From Clostridia bacterium (GTDB lineage: Bacteria > Bacillota > Clostridia > Oscillospirales > UBA644): a stretch of DNA of 59,685 nt. Position numbers and translations under genes: made by a program. The DNA lies in assembly GCA_017621705.1 (NCBI GenBank), contig JAGASR010000040.1, positions 1-59,685 of the forward strand, read 5' to 3'. Each line of letters starts with the position of its first letter. Within the stretch, counting starts at the first letter, position 1. Below the pieces are notes generated by a model that did no database searches, was not told the origin of the DNA, and saw only the letters and a program-made list of their open reading frames with translations. This document shows positions 41,977 to 52,025 of the stretch, piece by piece.

Positions 41977-43487
41977 GTAATATTAAAAACGGACTTATCC
42001 GTGATGTTCGCTTGCCGTACGGACTTTCAAACGAGGAAGCTGTAAGACAAGCCTTAAAAAAAGAGGGGTTGCCTCTTTCCGAAAAAGCTTTTGTTCTCCG
42101 TCGCTCTCTCGATGCGAGAAGAAAAGAGCTTTCCGAGGTTTTTACGATCGCACTTGCCGATCAGTATAAAGATTATTCTTATGATTTTAAAAATATCGGA
42201 GACGGAAAACGTGTTCTCATAGTCGGTTTCGGCCCTGCAGGTATGTTTGCGGCGTATTTGCTTGCAAAATTCGGATTTTGTCCGACGGTCGCAGAGCGTG
42301 GCAGAGATGTGGAACGAAGAGTCCGCGATGTCGAAACTTTCTGGAAAACAGGCGTTCTTGATCCCGTTTCGAATGTTCAGTTCGGCGAGGGCGGGGCGGG
42401 AACTTTTTCCGACGGTAAACTTACCACCCGTATAAACGATGAACGCTGTCGTTTCGTCCTCCATACTTTCCGTGATTTCGGCGCCGATGAAAAAATCATG
42501 TGGCAGGCAAAACCGCATATCGGAACAGATGTTCTCCGTAATGTCGTCACAGGCATGAGAGAGCAGATCAAAAAACTCGGCGGTGAGGTTCTTTATGAAA
42601 CGAAGCTTACCGATATAACCGTTGAAAACGGAAAACTCAAAGAAGTTTTTCTCAACGGTGAGCCTCATAATTTCGATGCGGTCGTGCTTGCAACCGGCAA
42701 CGGTGCGAAAGATACCTACGAACTTCTTCTTTCAAAACCCTTGACCGTCGAAAACAAGCCATTTTCCGTCGGCTTCCGTGCAGAATTTCTGCAGACGGAT
42801 ATCGATCGTGCGGTGTATGGCAAAAATGCTTCAGATCCACGTCTTCCTCCTGCGGATTTTCAGTTTTTTACGCATCTTCCGGAGGGTACGGTCTATACGT
42901 TCTGTATGTGCCCCGGAGGATTTGTTGTCAACTCATCGTCCGATGATGGTTGTCTTGTCACAAACGGAATGAGCTACAGCGGACGTGACGGCAAAAACGC
43001 AAATGCCGCATTTCTCGCAACCGTCTCCGCATCAAGCCCGAAAGAGGCTCTTGAAATGCGCATGTCGATAGAAAAAGCCGCATATTCGAGATTTTCGGGT
43101 AAAGCTCCCGTAACTCTTGTCAGAAATTTTCTCGAAGGCTCGGTTCCGTCGAAATTCGGGCATGTTGAGCCGACATTTTTACCCGATACCGGGTTCGACG
43201 ATTTCGGCAAGGTTTTTCCGTATAAAACGCTTGCTATGCTTAAAAAAGGTATGTCCGATTTCGGAAAACGCTTCTTTCACGATCCCGAAGCCGTTCTTAC
43301 CGCCCCTGAGACCCGAACTTCCGCCCCGATGCGAATAGTTCGAGATGAATCGTTTCAGGCGGTAGGAGCAAGAGGCCTATATCCATGCGGAGAAGGTGCA
43401 GGCTATGCGGGCGGCATAATGTCTTCCGCAGTTGACGGTTTACGTGTCGCAGAAGCGATAATCGGACTTCAGAATAACGAAAAGTGA
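41973..43487 (+). CDS. FAD-dependent dehydrogenase of the COG2509 type
   Basis: 504 residues. FAD-binding GFGPAGMFAAYLLAKFG near residue 80, VQFGEGGAGTFSDGKLTTR in the middle, and the second nucleotide-binding end GLYPCGEGAGYAGGIMSSAVDG. The whole pattern is that of the uncharacterised COG2509 flavoproteins. Start overlaps the peptidase stop (ATGA). Redox partner unknown; the adjacent RseC-like and activase genes also concern reduction chemistry. Confidence 0.92.
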   Translation: MSNIKNGLIRDVRLPYGLSNEEAVRQALKKEGLPLSEKAFVLRRSLDARRKELSEVFTIALADQYKDYSYDFKNIGDGKRVLIVGFGPAGMFAAYLLAKFGFCPTVAERGRDVERRVRDVETFWKTGVLDPVSNVQFGEGGAGTFSDGKLTTRINDERCRFVLHTFRDFGADEKIMWQAKPHIGTDVLRNVVTGMREQIKKLGGEVLYETKLTDITVENGKLKEVFLNGEPHNFDAVVLATGNGAKDTYELLLSKPLTVENKPFSVGFRAEFLQTDIDRAVYGKNASDPRLPPADFQFFTHLPEGTVYTFCMCPGGFVVNSSSDDGCLVTNGMSYSGRDGKNANAAFLATVSASSPKEALEMRMSIEKAAYSRFSGKAPVTLVRNFLEGSVPSKFGHVEPTFLPDTGFDDFGKVFPYKTLAMLKKGMSDFGKRFFHDPEAVLTAPETRTSAPMRIVRDESFQAVGARGLYPCGEGAGYAGGIMSSAVDGLRVAEAIIGLQNNEK

Positions 43488-43494
43488 GTAGACC

Positions 43495-43929
43495 ATGCTT
43501 ACACAAGGAATCGTTTATAAAATAAAAGGCGGAATGGCGCACGTTAAATGTGCCCGTCCCGAAAGCTGTGATCACTGTGAAAACAGCGCTATCTGTCAAA
43601 AAAAAGAGACAGAACTTCGCGCGTATGATCCGATAGGCGTTTCTGTCGGCGACCTTGTTGAGGTCGAAACACGCGAAGATTCAAAATCAATGCTTGTAAT
43701 TTCTTATATATTTCTCGTCCCCGTTGCGATCATTTTCCTGACGTATCTTTTATTCGAACTTTATAATCTCCTCGCACTTCTGGGGATCGTAATGTCCGTC
43801 GCGTATCTCATCGGTCTGAAATTTCTTGATAAAAATTTCGATCCACAGGTGCGAATAGTACGTATTATAGAAAAAAATAACGAAGATCAGCACGAAACGT
43901 CTATTTCAGAAAAGGAAGTAACAAATTAA
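43495..43929 (+). CDS. RseC/SoxR-reducing-system family protein
   Basis: 144 residues. N-terminal four-cysteine cluster ([16 protein letters not shown], about 22-37), a beta-barrel-like segment ([15 protein letters not shown]), then two membrane helices ([37 protein letters not shown]). The family reduces the Fe-S cluster of SoxR or, in anaerobes, works with Rnf complexes; here neither is present. Its stop overlaps the activase start (TAATG). Confidence 0.88.
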   Translation: MLTQGIVYKIKGGMAHVKCARPESCDHCENSAICQKKETELRAYDPIGVSVGDLVEVETREDSKSMLVISYIFLVPVAIIFLTYLLFELYNLLALLGIVMSVAYLIGLKFLDKNFDPQVRIVRIIEKNNEDQHETSISEKEVTN

Positions 43930-46900
43930 TGTATCACACAGGTCTTGACGTTGGTTCAACAACTGTAAAAATCTTTATCGTAGACGAAAACATGAAACCC
44001 GTTTATACCAAGTATAAACGTCATCTTTCGGACGTACGAAATGCCGTTCTTGCCCTTATTCTCGAAGCATGCGAAGAACTCGGCGAAATTCATACTACCC
44101 TTGCCGTAACGGGTTCTGGCGGTGTCGGTCTTTCCCAGCATATCGGTATTCCTTTCGTTCAGGAAGTTATCGCGGGAACTGCCGCCGTTAAACGTGTCGC
44201 TCCGCAGACGAATGTTGCAATCGAGCTCGGCGGCGAAGATGCAAAAATCACTTATTTCGAAGTCTCGCCCGAACAGCGTATGAACGGTACCTGCGCAGGC
44301 GGTACGGGTGCTTTTATCGATCAGATGGCATCTCTTCTTCAGACTGATGCCGACGGCCTCAATGCGCTTGCCGCAAAGCATACCGAGATATATCCGATAG
44401 CCGCAAGATGCGGTGTTTTTGCGAAGACTGACGTTCAGTCGCTTCTTAACGAAGGCGCATCGAAAGAAAATATTGCGGCATCAGTGCTTCAGGCAGTTGT
44501 AACTCAGACTATCTCCACGCTTGCCTGCGGTAAACCCATAAGAGGAAATATCGCTTTCCTCGGCGGTCCGCTTTACTATAACTCAGAGCTTCGCAAACGT
44601 TTTATCGAAACGCTCAAATTAACTCCCGAACATATCGTTTTCCCCGAAAACGCTCATCTTTTCGTTTCATTCGGTGCGGCGGTGCTCTCCGCTGAATACG
44701 GTGAGATCGATCTTCACGAAGTAGCCGAAAAGATAAAAAATCTCGGTCAGTCCTCTTTTGAAAAACTTAACGTTCTTCCACCTCTCTTTAAAGAACCTTC
44801 CGAACTTGAAGCTTTTCAGGCGCGCCATGCGAAAAATGTCGCAAAAACACGTTCTCTCAAAGATTTTAAAGGCGATTGCTATCTTGGCGTAGACGCAGGT
44901 TCCACCACAACTAAAGCCGTTCTTATTGACTCTGAGGGCGCTATACTCTATTCTCATTACGGTTCAAACAGCGGCAACCCGTTGAAGAAAATAGGGGAGA
45001 TACTTTCCGAACTTTACGATATCATGCCCAAGGGCGCAAATATCCGTTATACGGGTGTAACAGGTTACGGCGAAAAAATGCTTATGACCGCATACGGCTT
45101 CGATATCGGTGAAGTTGAAACCATCGCTCATTATAAGGCTGCAGAATTCTTCCTTCCCGGTGTCGATTTTATCCTCGATATCGGCGGTCAGGATATGAAA
45201 TGCACACGACTCAAAAACGGTGCTATAGAAAATATCATGCTTAACGAAGCGTGTTCTTCCGGTTGCGGTTCGTTTATCGAAGTTTTCGCAAAATCTATCG
45301 GTATGCCCGTTTCCGAGTTCGCAAAAGAAGCTCTCAAGGCAAAAGAACCTGCCGACCTCGGCTCTCGCTGTACCGTTTTCATGAACTCGAAAGTAAAGCA
45401 GGCGCAGAAAGACGGCGCATCCGTTGCCGATATTTCCGCAGGCCTTTCGTACTCCGTTGTCAAAAACGTACTCCAGAAAGTTATAAAAGTCAAAGATCCG
45501 AAAGATCTCGGCGAAAAGATCATCGTTCAGGGCGGTACGTTCTTTAACGATGCTATCCTTCGCAGTTTCGAGCTTATTTCGGGCAGAGAAGTTGTCCGTC
45601 CCGATATCGCAGGCCTTATGGGTGCTTTCGGTATGGCTCTTATGGCAAAAAATAAAGCCGCATCAGCAGAAAAGAGCACTATTATCGGAAAAGAAGCTCT
45701 CGAAAAGTTTACTTATCAGAGCACTATGCACCGTTGCGGTGGCTGTACGAATAACTGTCTTCTCACCATTCTTAAATTCGATAACGGCAAACGCTTTATC
45801 TCCGGTAACCGTTGCGATAAAGGCGCAGGCATTGAGAAAAACAGCAAAGAACTTCCCAACCTCTATACATATAAATATGAACGTCTCTTTTCATACGAAC
45901 CGAAAAAGAACGCTCCCGCAGGCCGCATAGGTGTTCCGCGTGTTCTTAATATGTATGAAGATTACCCGTTCTGGTTTACGTTCCTTTCAGGACTCGGATT
46001 CGAAGTCGTTCTTTCCGACGACAGCTCGAAAAAGATCTACGAAAGCGGCGTTGAGTCAATCTCTTCCGAATCCGTCTGCTATCCCGCAAAGATCGTTCAC
46101 GGTCATATCATGAACCTTATCGGCAAGGGTGTGACGAAGATCTTCTATCCCGGCATAGTTTATGAATCAAAAGAGATCGAATCCGCAAATAACTCCTATA
46201 ACTGCCCGATCGTAACTTCCTATCCCGAAGTTATCAAGAATAACGTTGAACAGATCCCCGAAAAGAATATCGAATTCTGGAATCCGTTCTTCTCCCTTGC
46301 AGACAGAGAAAAACTCATCAAACGTCTCTGCGAAGAATTCGAAAATAAAGGTTTCACTTCTTCTCAGATATCTTCTGCCGCAAAAGCCGCTTTTGCTGAA
46401 CAGGATAAGTTCAGATCCGATGTTCGCAAAAAAGGCGAAGAGACCATTGATTATATCAATAAAAACGGTCTTATCGGTATCGTTCTCGCAGGCAGACCGT
46501 ACCATGTTGACCCCGAGATTAACCACGGTATGCATAATCTTATAAATTCATGCGGTATGGCTGTTTTGACGGAAGACAGTATCTGTCATCTTGCGGAAAA
46601 CCGCCAGCAGCTCCGTGTCGTTGACCAGTGGGCTTACCATTCGAGACTTTACGCTGCGGCGCACGTTGTCCGTGAAAGCAAAAATCTCGAAATGATCCAG
46701 CTTAACTCTTTCGGTTGCGGTGTCGATGCAGTAACGACAGATCAGGTTTCCGAGATCCTTGAATCCGCAGAAAAGATCTATACCGTTCTTAAAATAGACG
46801 AAGTCAACAACCTCGGTGCCGCAAGAGTACGTATCCGTTCACTCGTTTCCGCTCTTAACGAACGCCGCGAATCGGGCTTCAAGGCCAAGACTTCCGATTA

Positions 46901-48176
46901 CGGTCTGAAACGCGTTGTTTTCACCGAAGAAATGAAAAAACGCCATACGATCCTCGCGCCTCAGATGTCTCCCATTCATTTCGAGGTTCTCGAAACTGTC
47001 TTTAACAACGCAGGCTATAACTTCATAGTGCTCAACAATGCCGATAAAAAAGCGGTAGATGAAGGTCTTAAATATGTAAACAACGATGCATGCTATCCTT
47101 CGATTATCGTTGTCGGCCAGCTTATGAGCGCTCTTAAATCGGGCGATTATGATCTCAACAACACCTCCGTCATCATTTCTCAGACAGGCGGAGGTTGCCG
47201 TGCGACGAACTATATCGCATTCCTGCGTAAAGCAATGAAGGATGCAGGTCTCGGTCATGTCCCCGTTCTTTCTCTTAACTTTGTCGGTATGGAAAAGAAC
47301 CCCGGATTTAAGTTTACCGCAAAAATGCTTCATCAGACGGTCGTCGGTCTTCTTTATGCAGATCTTCTTTCAAGAGTGTTCCTGCGTACCCGTCCTTATG
47401 AAAAAGTCAAGGGCACTGCGGAAGCCGCATACCGTAAATGGATGGAAGTCATCAAGAAGAAAGCTCTCGAAGGAAAGCTTTCGGAGATCTATAAGACTTC
47501 CGTTGCGATCCTCGAAGATTTCTCCGCTATCGAGATCAATGATGTTCAGAAACCCCGTGTCGGTATTGTCGGCGAAATTCTCGTTCAGTACCATCCGCTC
47601 GGCAATAACGATCTGATCGGCAATATCGAAAAAGAGGGTGGTGAAGCATATCTTCCCGACCTTATCAACTTCTTCCTCTATATCTGCTATCAGTCAAAAA
47701 CGAAACATGAAAAGCTCTCGGGCAGCGGAAAACACGCTTTTGCTTTCATGGGCTTTATAAAAATACTCAATAAATTCTACCGTTGCCATATTCAGAAAGC
47801 TCTCGATAAGTTCCCCCGTTTCGGAACTCTTTCAAAGATCGAGGATCTTGCCGCAAAAGCAGAGACTATTCTTTCAACCTGTAATATAACGGGTGAAGGT
47901 TGGCTCCTTACTGCGGAAATGCTCGAAATGGTAGGTCACGGTATTCCGAATATCGTCTGCGTTCAGCCTTTTGCATGCCTGCCGAACCACGTTACGGGTA
48001 AGGGCATGATTAAAGAGATCCGCCGCAGATATCCCGAAGCAAATATCGTTCCCATCGACTATGACCCCGGTGCTTCCGAAGTCAACCAGATCAACCGTCT
48101 TAAACTCATGATGTCTTCCGCAAAAGAAAATCTTGCCGCAAAGACGAATGAACAGACAAAGAAAGAACACGTATAA
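43929..48176 (+). CDS. Giant 2-hydroxyacyl-CoA dehydratase activase-related protein
   Basis: 1,415 residues with four parts. Two ASKHA ATPase domains: [15 protein letters not shown] with Cys pair in [10 protein letters not shown] and [10 protein letters not shown] (1-265), and [15 protein letters not shown] with [10 protein letters not shown] and [10 protein letters not shown] (about 315-570). Then comes a Cys-rich DUF2229 region ([29 protein letters not shown]), and a C-terminal HgdB-like region ([18 protein letters not shown]). ATP-driven one-electron donors of this type reactivate 2-hydroxyacyl-CoA dehydratases. The fused 'YjiL-long' form is common in Clostridia, but its client enzyme is not known. 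Both ATPase units keep the cluster cysteines. Confidence 0.93.
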   Translation: MYHTGLDVGSTTVKIFIVDENMKPVYTKYKRHLSDVRNAVLALILEACEELGEIHTTLAVTGSGGVGLSQHIGIPFVQEVIAGTAAVKRVAPQTNVAIELGGEDAKITYFEVSPEQRMNGTCAGGTGAFIDQMASLLQTDADGLNALAAKHTEIYPIAARCGVFAKTDVQSLLNEGASKENIAASVLQAVVTQTISTLACGKPIRGNIAFLGGPLYYNSELRKRFIETLKLTPEHIVFPENAHLFVSFGAAVLSAEYGEIDLHEVAEKIKNLGQSSFEKLNVLPPLFKEPSELEAFQARHAKNVAKTRSLKDFKGDCYLGVDAGSTTTKAVLIDSEGAILYSHYGSNSGNPLKKIGEILSELYDIMPKGANIRYTGVTGYGEKMLMTAYGFDIGEVETIAHYKAAEFFLPGVDFILDIGGQDMKCTRLKNGAIENIMLNEACSSGCGSFIEVFAKSIGMPVSEFAKEALKAKEPADLGSRCTVFMNSKVKQAQKDGASVADISAGLSYSVVKNVLQKVIKVKDPKDLGEKIIVQGGTFFNDAILRSFELISGREVVRPDIAGLMGAFGMALMAKNKAASAEKSTIIGKEALEKFTYQSTMHRCGGCTNNCLLTILKFDNGKRFISGNRCDKGAGIEKNSKELPNLYTYKYERLFSYEPKKNAPAGRIGVPRVLNMYEDYPFWFTFLSGLGFEVVLSDDSSKKIYESGVESISSESVCYPAKIVHGHIMNLIGKGVTKIFYPGIVYESKEIESANNSYNCPIVTSYPEVIKNNVEQIPEKNIEFWNPFFSLADREKLIKRLCEEFENKGFTSSQISSAAKAAFAEQDKFRSDVRKKGEETIDYINKNGLIGIVLAGRPYHVDPEINHGMHNLINSCGMAVLTEDSICHLAENRQQLRVVDQWAYHSRLYAAAHVVRESKNLEMIQLNSFGCGVDAVTTDQVSEILESAEKIYTVLKIDEVNNLGAARVRIRSLVSALNERRESGFKAKTSDYGLKRVVFTEEMKKRHTILAPQMSPIHFEVLETVFNNAGYNFIVLNNADKKAVDEGLKYVNNDACYPSIIVVGQLMSALKSGDYDLNNTSVIISQTGGGCRATNYIAFLRKAMKDAGLGHVPVLSLNFVGMEKNPGFKFTAKMLHQTVVGLLYADLLSRVFLRTRPYEKVKGTAEAAYRKWMEVIKKKALEGKLSEIYKTSVAILEDFSAIEINDVQKPRVGIVGEILVQYHPLGNNDLIGNIEKEGGEAYLPDLINFFLYICYQSKTKHEKLSGSGKHAFAFMGFIKILNKFYRCHIQKALDKFPRFGTLSKIEDLAAKAETILSTCNITGEGWLLTAEMLEMVGHGIPNIVCVQPFACLPNHVTGKGMIKEIRRRYPEANIVPIDYDPGASEVNQINRLKLMMSSAKENLAAKTNEQTKKEHV

Positions 48177-48187
48177 TTAATTTATAT

Positions 48188-48234
48188 AAATCCGTTATGT
48201 TTTTTACCGTTTCGTAAAAAAATATGACGGATTT
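48188..48234 (+). terminator. Terminator of the cdaA operon
   Basis: AAATCCGT (48,188-48,195) pairs with ACGGATTT (48,227-48,234). Inside, ATGTTTTTTAC pairs with GTAAAAAAATAT, giving a very long AT-rich stem. Confidence 0.85.
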
Positions 48235-48246
48235 ATTATTTTTTTC

Positions 48247-48275
48247 TTGACAAGTCGAAATAAATAATATATAAT
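48247..48275 (+). promoter_or_regulatory. Promoter of the T5orf172 gene
   Basis: TTGACA (48,247-48,252), 17 bases, TATAAT (48,270-48,275). Confidence 0.8.
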
Positions 48276-48351
48276 AACTTTAATATCATAAGTAGATAAG
48301 AAATTATTAAAATTGAGAAAATAAATGTTAAAATTGATAGGGGGATTAATT

Positions 48352-49761
48352 GTGTCATTTTGGGATATTTTTCAAATCAAAAAAATCAAAGAAGAAAATA
48401 CGAGATTAAATATTCGTGTTTCTTATTTAGAAAATCAATTATCTGATTTAGGATTTACCGAGTATGAACAAACAAAAAAGGAAATAGAATCCCTTAATAA
48501 TGATATAGCAGAAGCAAATATCACCATAAACAAATTACGTTCACAAATAGAAGTTCTTAATGAAGATTCGGATAAAGCAGAAAAGAAGCTCAATACCGCT
48601 GTAAAAAAATTAAACAAATCAAAGGAAATCTATAATAGTATAGAATATGCTATTACAAATTTCTTGAATTATGATCCTCAATTGTCAGGATGTAAACTTA
48701 TTTCCTCGGATTTGGATGACTTGAATAATTTGTCTCCGAGCGTTATGTTGAATTTACATTGTATGGATATGAGAGATCTTCGTAAAACATATAATGAAAA
48801 CGATAAACAAATCAACGAATTACTTACAAAATATGATTCACGTTATACAACAAAAGCTAATAAAGCGATTTATCAACTTATGGTAATCGCTTTACGTGCT
48901 GAATTACAAAATATACTTTATAATTTAAAATATGAAAAGTTAGACAAAGCAATAGATGATCTTAAAAAAATGACAGCAAAATATCTTGCAATTGCTACTG
49001 AGGGAAATCAAAGCATAGCGGGAACTATGACAAAGTTTATAGGAGAAATTGAGTATTTATTTATAAACGCTATTAAGATAGAGTATAACTATTATGTTAA
49101 AAAAGAACAGGCTAAACAAGAACAACTTGCACTTCGTGAGCAAATGAGACAAGAAGCAGAAGAACGTAAAGCACTTGAAGCTGAACGCAAAAAAATTGCT
49201 GCAGAAGAATCCAAGTATGAATCTGAAATTGAAAAATTAAAAGAAAAAATGATTGCCGCAGCTGAAGAAGAAAAGAAACTTATGGAAGCAAGAATTCTTG
49301 AGTTGCAGTCGCAGCTTGCAGATGTTGTTGTCCAAAAAGAAAATATTATTAATCTTCAAAACGGAAAAGCAGGAAATATTTATATTATCAGTAATTTGGG
49401 CGCATTTGGAAACAATATGTTTAAAATCGGTATGACACGCCGAATCAATCCTCAGGAACGAGTTGATGAACTTGGCGATGCAAGCGTACCTTTTAAATTC
49501 GACGTACATAGTTTTATTTTCTCCGACAACGCAGTAGACTTAGAAACTTCACTGCACAATCGACTTTCAAACAAACGCGTAAATAAAGTAAATATGAGAA
49601 AGGAATTCTTCTATTCAACTATTGATGAGTTGGAGACACTTGTTGCTGAAATCGCACCTACAGCTGAGTTTACTAAAACTATGATTGCAGAAGAATTCAG
49701 ACAATCACAATCAACCCAAGAAGTTTACTCTACTGATTTTGTTTTAGATGAAGATGATTGA
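48352..49761 (+). CDS. DUF4041/T5orf172 protein: coiled coil plus GIY-YIG-like domain
   Basis: GTG start at 48,352 chosen for AGGGGGAT 5 bases upstream; an ATG at 48,325 with weak site adds 9 residues. 469 residues. Long coiled coils at about 10-110 and 245-330 flank a helical DUF4041 core; the C-terminal about 115 residues are T5orf172 (Mug113), a GIY-YIG-nuclease-like fold: GNIYIISNLGAFGNNMFKIG, RVDELGDASVPFKFDV, LETSLHNRL. Such proteins occur in phages and defence islands, with nuclease activity inferred. AT-rich codons unlike its neighbours suggest recent acquisition. No terminator follows, so it may read into the sugar genes 37 bases on. Confidence 0.82.
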   Translation: MSFWDIFQIKKIKEENTRLNIRVSYLENQLSDLGFTEYEQTKKEIESLNNDIAEANITINKLRSQIEVLNEDSDKAEKKLNTAVKKLNKSKEIYNSIEYAITNFLNYDPQLSGCKLISSDLDDLNNLSPSVMLNLHCMDMRDLRKTYNENDKQINELLTKYDSRYTTKANKAIYQLMVIALRAELQNILYNLKYEKLDKAIDDLKKMTAKYLAIATEGNQSIAGTMTKFIGEIEYLFINAIKIEYNYYVKKEQAKQEQLALREQMRQEAEERKALEAERKKIAAEESKYESEIEKLKEKMIAAAEEEKKLMEARILELQSQLADVVVQKENIINLQNGKAGNIYIISNLGAFGNNMFKIGMTRRINPQERVDELGDASVPFKFDVHSFIFSDNAVDLETSLHNRLSNKRVNKVNMRKEFFYSTIDELETLVAEIAPTAEFTKTMIAEEFRQSQSTQEVYSTDFVLDEDD

Positions 49762-49798
49762 ACAAATAAATATGAAAAAGAACAGGAGTTGATCTTTT

Positions 49799-50596
49799 AT
49801 GATTAAACTTGGTGTAAACACAGTCCTTTTTAAAACAGTTTCTTTTGCCGAAGCTGCAAGACTTATCAAGACCTGCGGTTATGACGGTCTTGAGATCTCC
49901 GCTATTGCAGGTATGTGCGAACATCTCAACCTCGATAACTGGCAGGCACAGCAGGGTGAGCTTCGCGCTATCATGGAAGCAAACGACCTCAAGTTCCTTT
50001 CAACTGAAGTCGCAAGCCACGATTTCAACCGTCTGCAGAAAGCTTTTGAAGCTGCAGCGGCTCTCGGTATTCCCGTTGTCAATGTCGGCCCGGGCGGCCC
50101 TTCCGACGATGAGGAAGCTTTCAAGAGAACCGTCGAAACTCTCCAGAAACTTGCGGAAATGGCTGAACCGTACGGTGTTTCGCTCTGCGCAAAAGCACAT
50201 GTCGGAGGCGCTATTTATAATACCCCCACAACTCTCCGTGCAATGAGAGAAATAACCGCTCCCGCATTCGGTATCGATATGGACCCGTCTCATATCTACC
50301 GCGGCGGCGACCAGCCCGAAGAGGCTATCAAACATGTTATTTCCGGAATGAAACATATTCATATCCGAGACTGCACGGGAAGACAGCCTTCCCCCGGTCA
50401 TCCGTTCAAACAGATGTGCGGCAGCGGCGAAATTGATCTTTACGGCTATTTCAAAGCTGTTGTTGACGCAAAATACGACGGACCCGTTTGTCTCGAGGTT
50501 ATCGGTCCCGATCTCCGTATCGAAGAAGCAACACTCGTTGCCGCTGAAAGTTACGGTTATATGAATGCTTGCCTGAAGATCCTCGGCGCAAGATAA
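49799..50596 (+). CDS. Sugar phosphate isomerase/epimerase-like TIM barrel
   Basis: 265 residues, RBS CAGGAG. AP endonuclease-2/xylose-isomerase fold: KLGVNTVLFKTVSFAEAARL at the start, CGYDGLEISAIAG, then metal-site residues in ALGIPVVNVGPGG, GIDMDPSHIYRGGDQP and MKHIHIRDCTG, with Glu in GPVCLEVIGPD. Such enzymes isomerise or epimerise sugars, keto-inositols or their acids. First of a run of sugar genes. No promoter of its own is visible. Confidence 0.9.
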   Translation: MIKLGVNTVLFKTVSFAEAARLIKTCGYDGLEISAIAGMCEHLNLDNWQAQQGELRAIMEANDLKFLSTEVASHDFNRLQKAFEAAAALGIPVVNVGPGGPSDDEEAFKRTVETLQKLAEMAEPYGVSLCAKAHVGGAIYNTPTTLRAMREITAPAFGIDMDPSHIYRGGDQPEEAIKHVISGMKHIHIRDCTGRQPSPGHPFKQMCGSGEIDLYGYFKAVVDAKYDGPVCLEVIGPDLRIEEATLVAAESYGYMNACLKILGAR

Positions 50597-50614
50597 ATTA
50601 AAAGGAGAATTTTT

Positions 50615-52003
50615 ATGAAAAAGAAACCCAATCTTCTGCTCATCGGTGTAGACAGCCTTCGTCGCGACAGAATGAGCCTTTACGGTTATAACAGACTTAC
50701 GACCCCTCATATCGATAAATTCTTTTCCGATGGCGTAGTTTTTGAAAAATGTTTCTCTCCCTCCATTCCGACCTCTCCGGGCTATGCCTCCATGTTTACC
50801 GGTATGGACTGCTTCGGCACAGATATCGTTGCGCTCCGTGTTAAAAACGGTATTCCCGATGACGTAAAAACTCTTCCCGAACTTCTCGGCGAAAATGGTT
50901 ACACCACTAGCTGTATCGGCTTTAACCACATCGTTGCGAGAGGTTTTGAAAATTATCTCGAATATCCCGATTCATGGGGCTCCTGGGACGCAGGCCGTTC
51001 TCATAAAGCGGAATCGATGAACTCCGTCGCTATTCCCGAGCTTGAACGTCTCGCAAAAGAAGATAAACCCTTCTTCCTTTTCCTCCGTCATATGGATCCT
51101 CATTCCCCGTATCTTCCGCCCGAACCGTTCGACAGAATGTTCTATCAGGGCGATGAATTCGATAAAGAAAATAAATCCCTCGAAGCCTGCTACAAATTCA
51201 AACCGTTCCGCGATTATTTCTGCTCCTGGTTCCCGCCGTATTGCACAGATGCAGAATATATCAACGCTCAGTATGACGGTGCCCTTGCTTATATGGACTC
51301 CTGCCTTGCGCAGTTATTCCAGAAGCTCGAAGCTCTCGGTCTTGATGAGGATACCATCGTAGTTCTCACTTCCGACCACGGCGAAACTCTTAACGACCAT
51401 GAATGCTATTACGATCACCACGGTCTTTACGATTGCACTCTCGTTGTTCCGTTCGCTATCAGATTCAAGGGTAAACTTCCCGAGGGCAAACGTTTTGCCG
51501 AATTCTGCCAGATCAAAGACGTAATGCCCACAATCGTTGAACTTCTCGGAATCAAGAATAATATCAAGTTCGACGGTCAGAGCATGATGAATCTTGTCAA
51601 TAATAACGGCAAGTTCAGCGAAGAACCCGAAATGTATATCACCGAAGCTACATGGATGAGAAAACACGGCTGGCGTACTCCCGAATGGAAACTTATCCGT
51701 GCTCTTGAACCCGACTTCCACTTCAAGCCCGAAGTTGAGCTTTATAACCTCATCAAAGACCCCGGTGAAAACAACAACGTCGCAAAAGAAAATCCCGAGA
51801 TCGTTGCTTGTCTTACAAAACGTCTCGAAAAACATATAAAGAAACGCGAAAAGAAGACGAAACGCACAGCTCCCATCTACACCAATGCCGATACTTGGAA
51901 CGGCGTCGGTAAAGCTTTCGAATCTTCCGAGGAAGCTTACAGTACGATGCATATCGGCAACCCCGAAGATGCAAGAAAACTTCAGATCAAAGACGACGAG
52001 TAA
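50615..52003 (+). CDS. Sulfatase-fold hydrolase with Thr in place of Cys/Ser
   Basis: 462 residues, 18 bases after the isomerase, RBS AAAAGGAG. Alkaline-phosphatase-superfamily motifs are intact: metal Asp13 in LLIGVDSLRRDRMS, VLTSDHGETLND, HHGLYDCTLVVPF. Where sulfatases carry Cys/Ser-x-Pro-x-Arg, this has Thr53-Ser-Pro-Gly-Tyr57 (PSIPTSPGYASMFTG). Formylglycine cannot form, and the Arg is missing. Thr nucleophiles occur in related phospho- or phosphonate-transferases, so it may not be a sulfatase. No signal peptide, so intracellular. Confidence 0.88.
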   Translation: MKKKPNLLLIGVDSLRRDRMSLYGYNRLTTPHIDKFFSDGVVFEKCFSPSIPTSPGYASMFTGMDCFGTDIVALRVKNGIPDDVKTLPELLGENGYTTSCIGFNHIVARGFENYLEYPDSWGSWDAGRSHKAESMNSVAIPELERLAKEDKPFFLFLRHMDPHSPYLPPEPFDRMFYQGDEFDKENKSLEACYKFKPFRDYFCSWFPPYCTDAEYINAQYDGALAYMDSCLAQLFQKLEALGLDEDTIVVLTSDHGETLNDHECYYDHHGLYDCTLVVPFAIRFKGKLPEGKRFAEFCQIKDVMPTIVELLGIKNNIKFDGQSMMNLVNNNGKFSEEPEMYITEATWMRKHGWRTPEWKLIRALEPDFHFKPEVELYNLIKDPGENNNVAKENPEIVACLTKRLEKHIKKREKKTKRTAPIYTNADTWNGVGKAFESSEEAYSTMHIGNPEDARKLQIKDDE

Positions 52004-52025
52004 GTTTTATTAAGGAGAAGTTATC

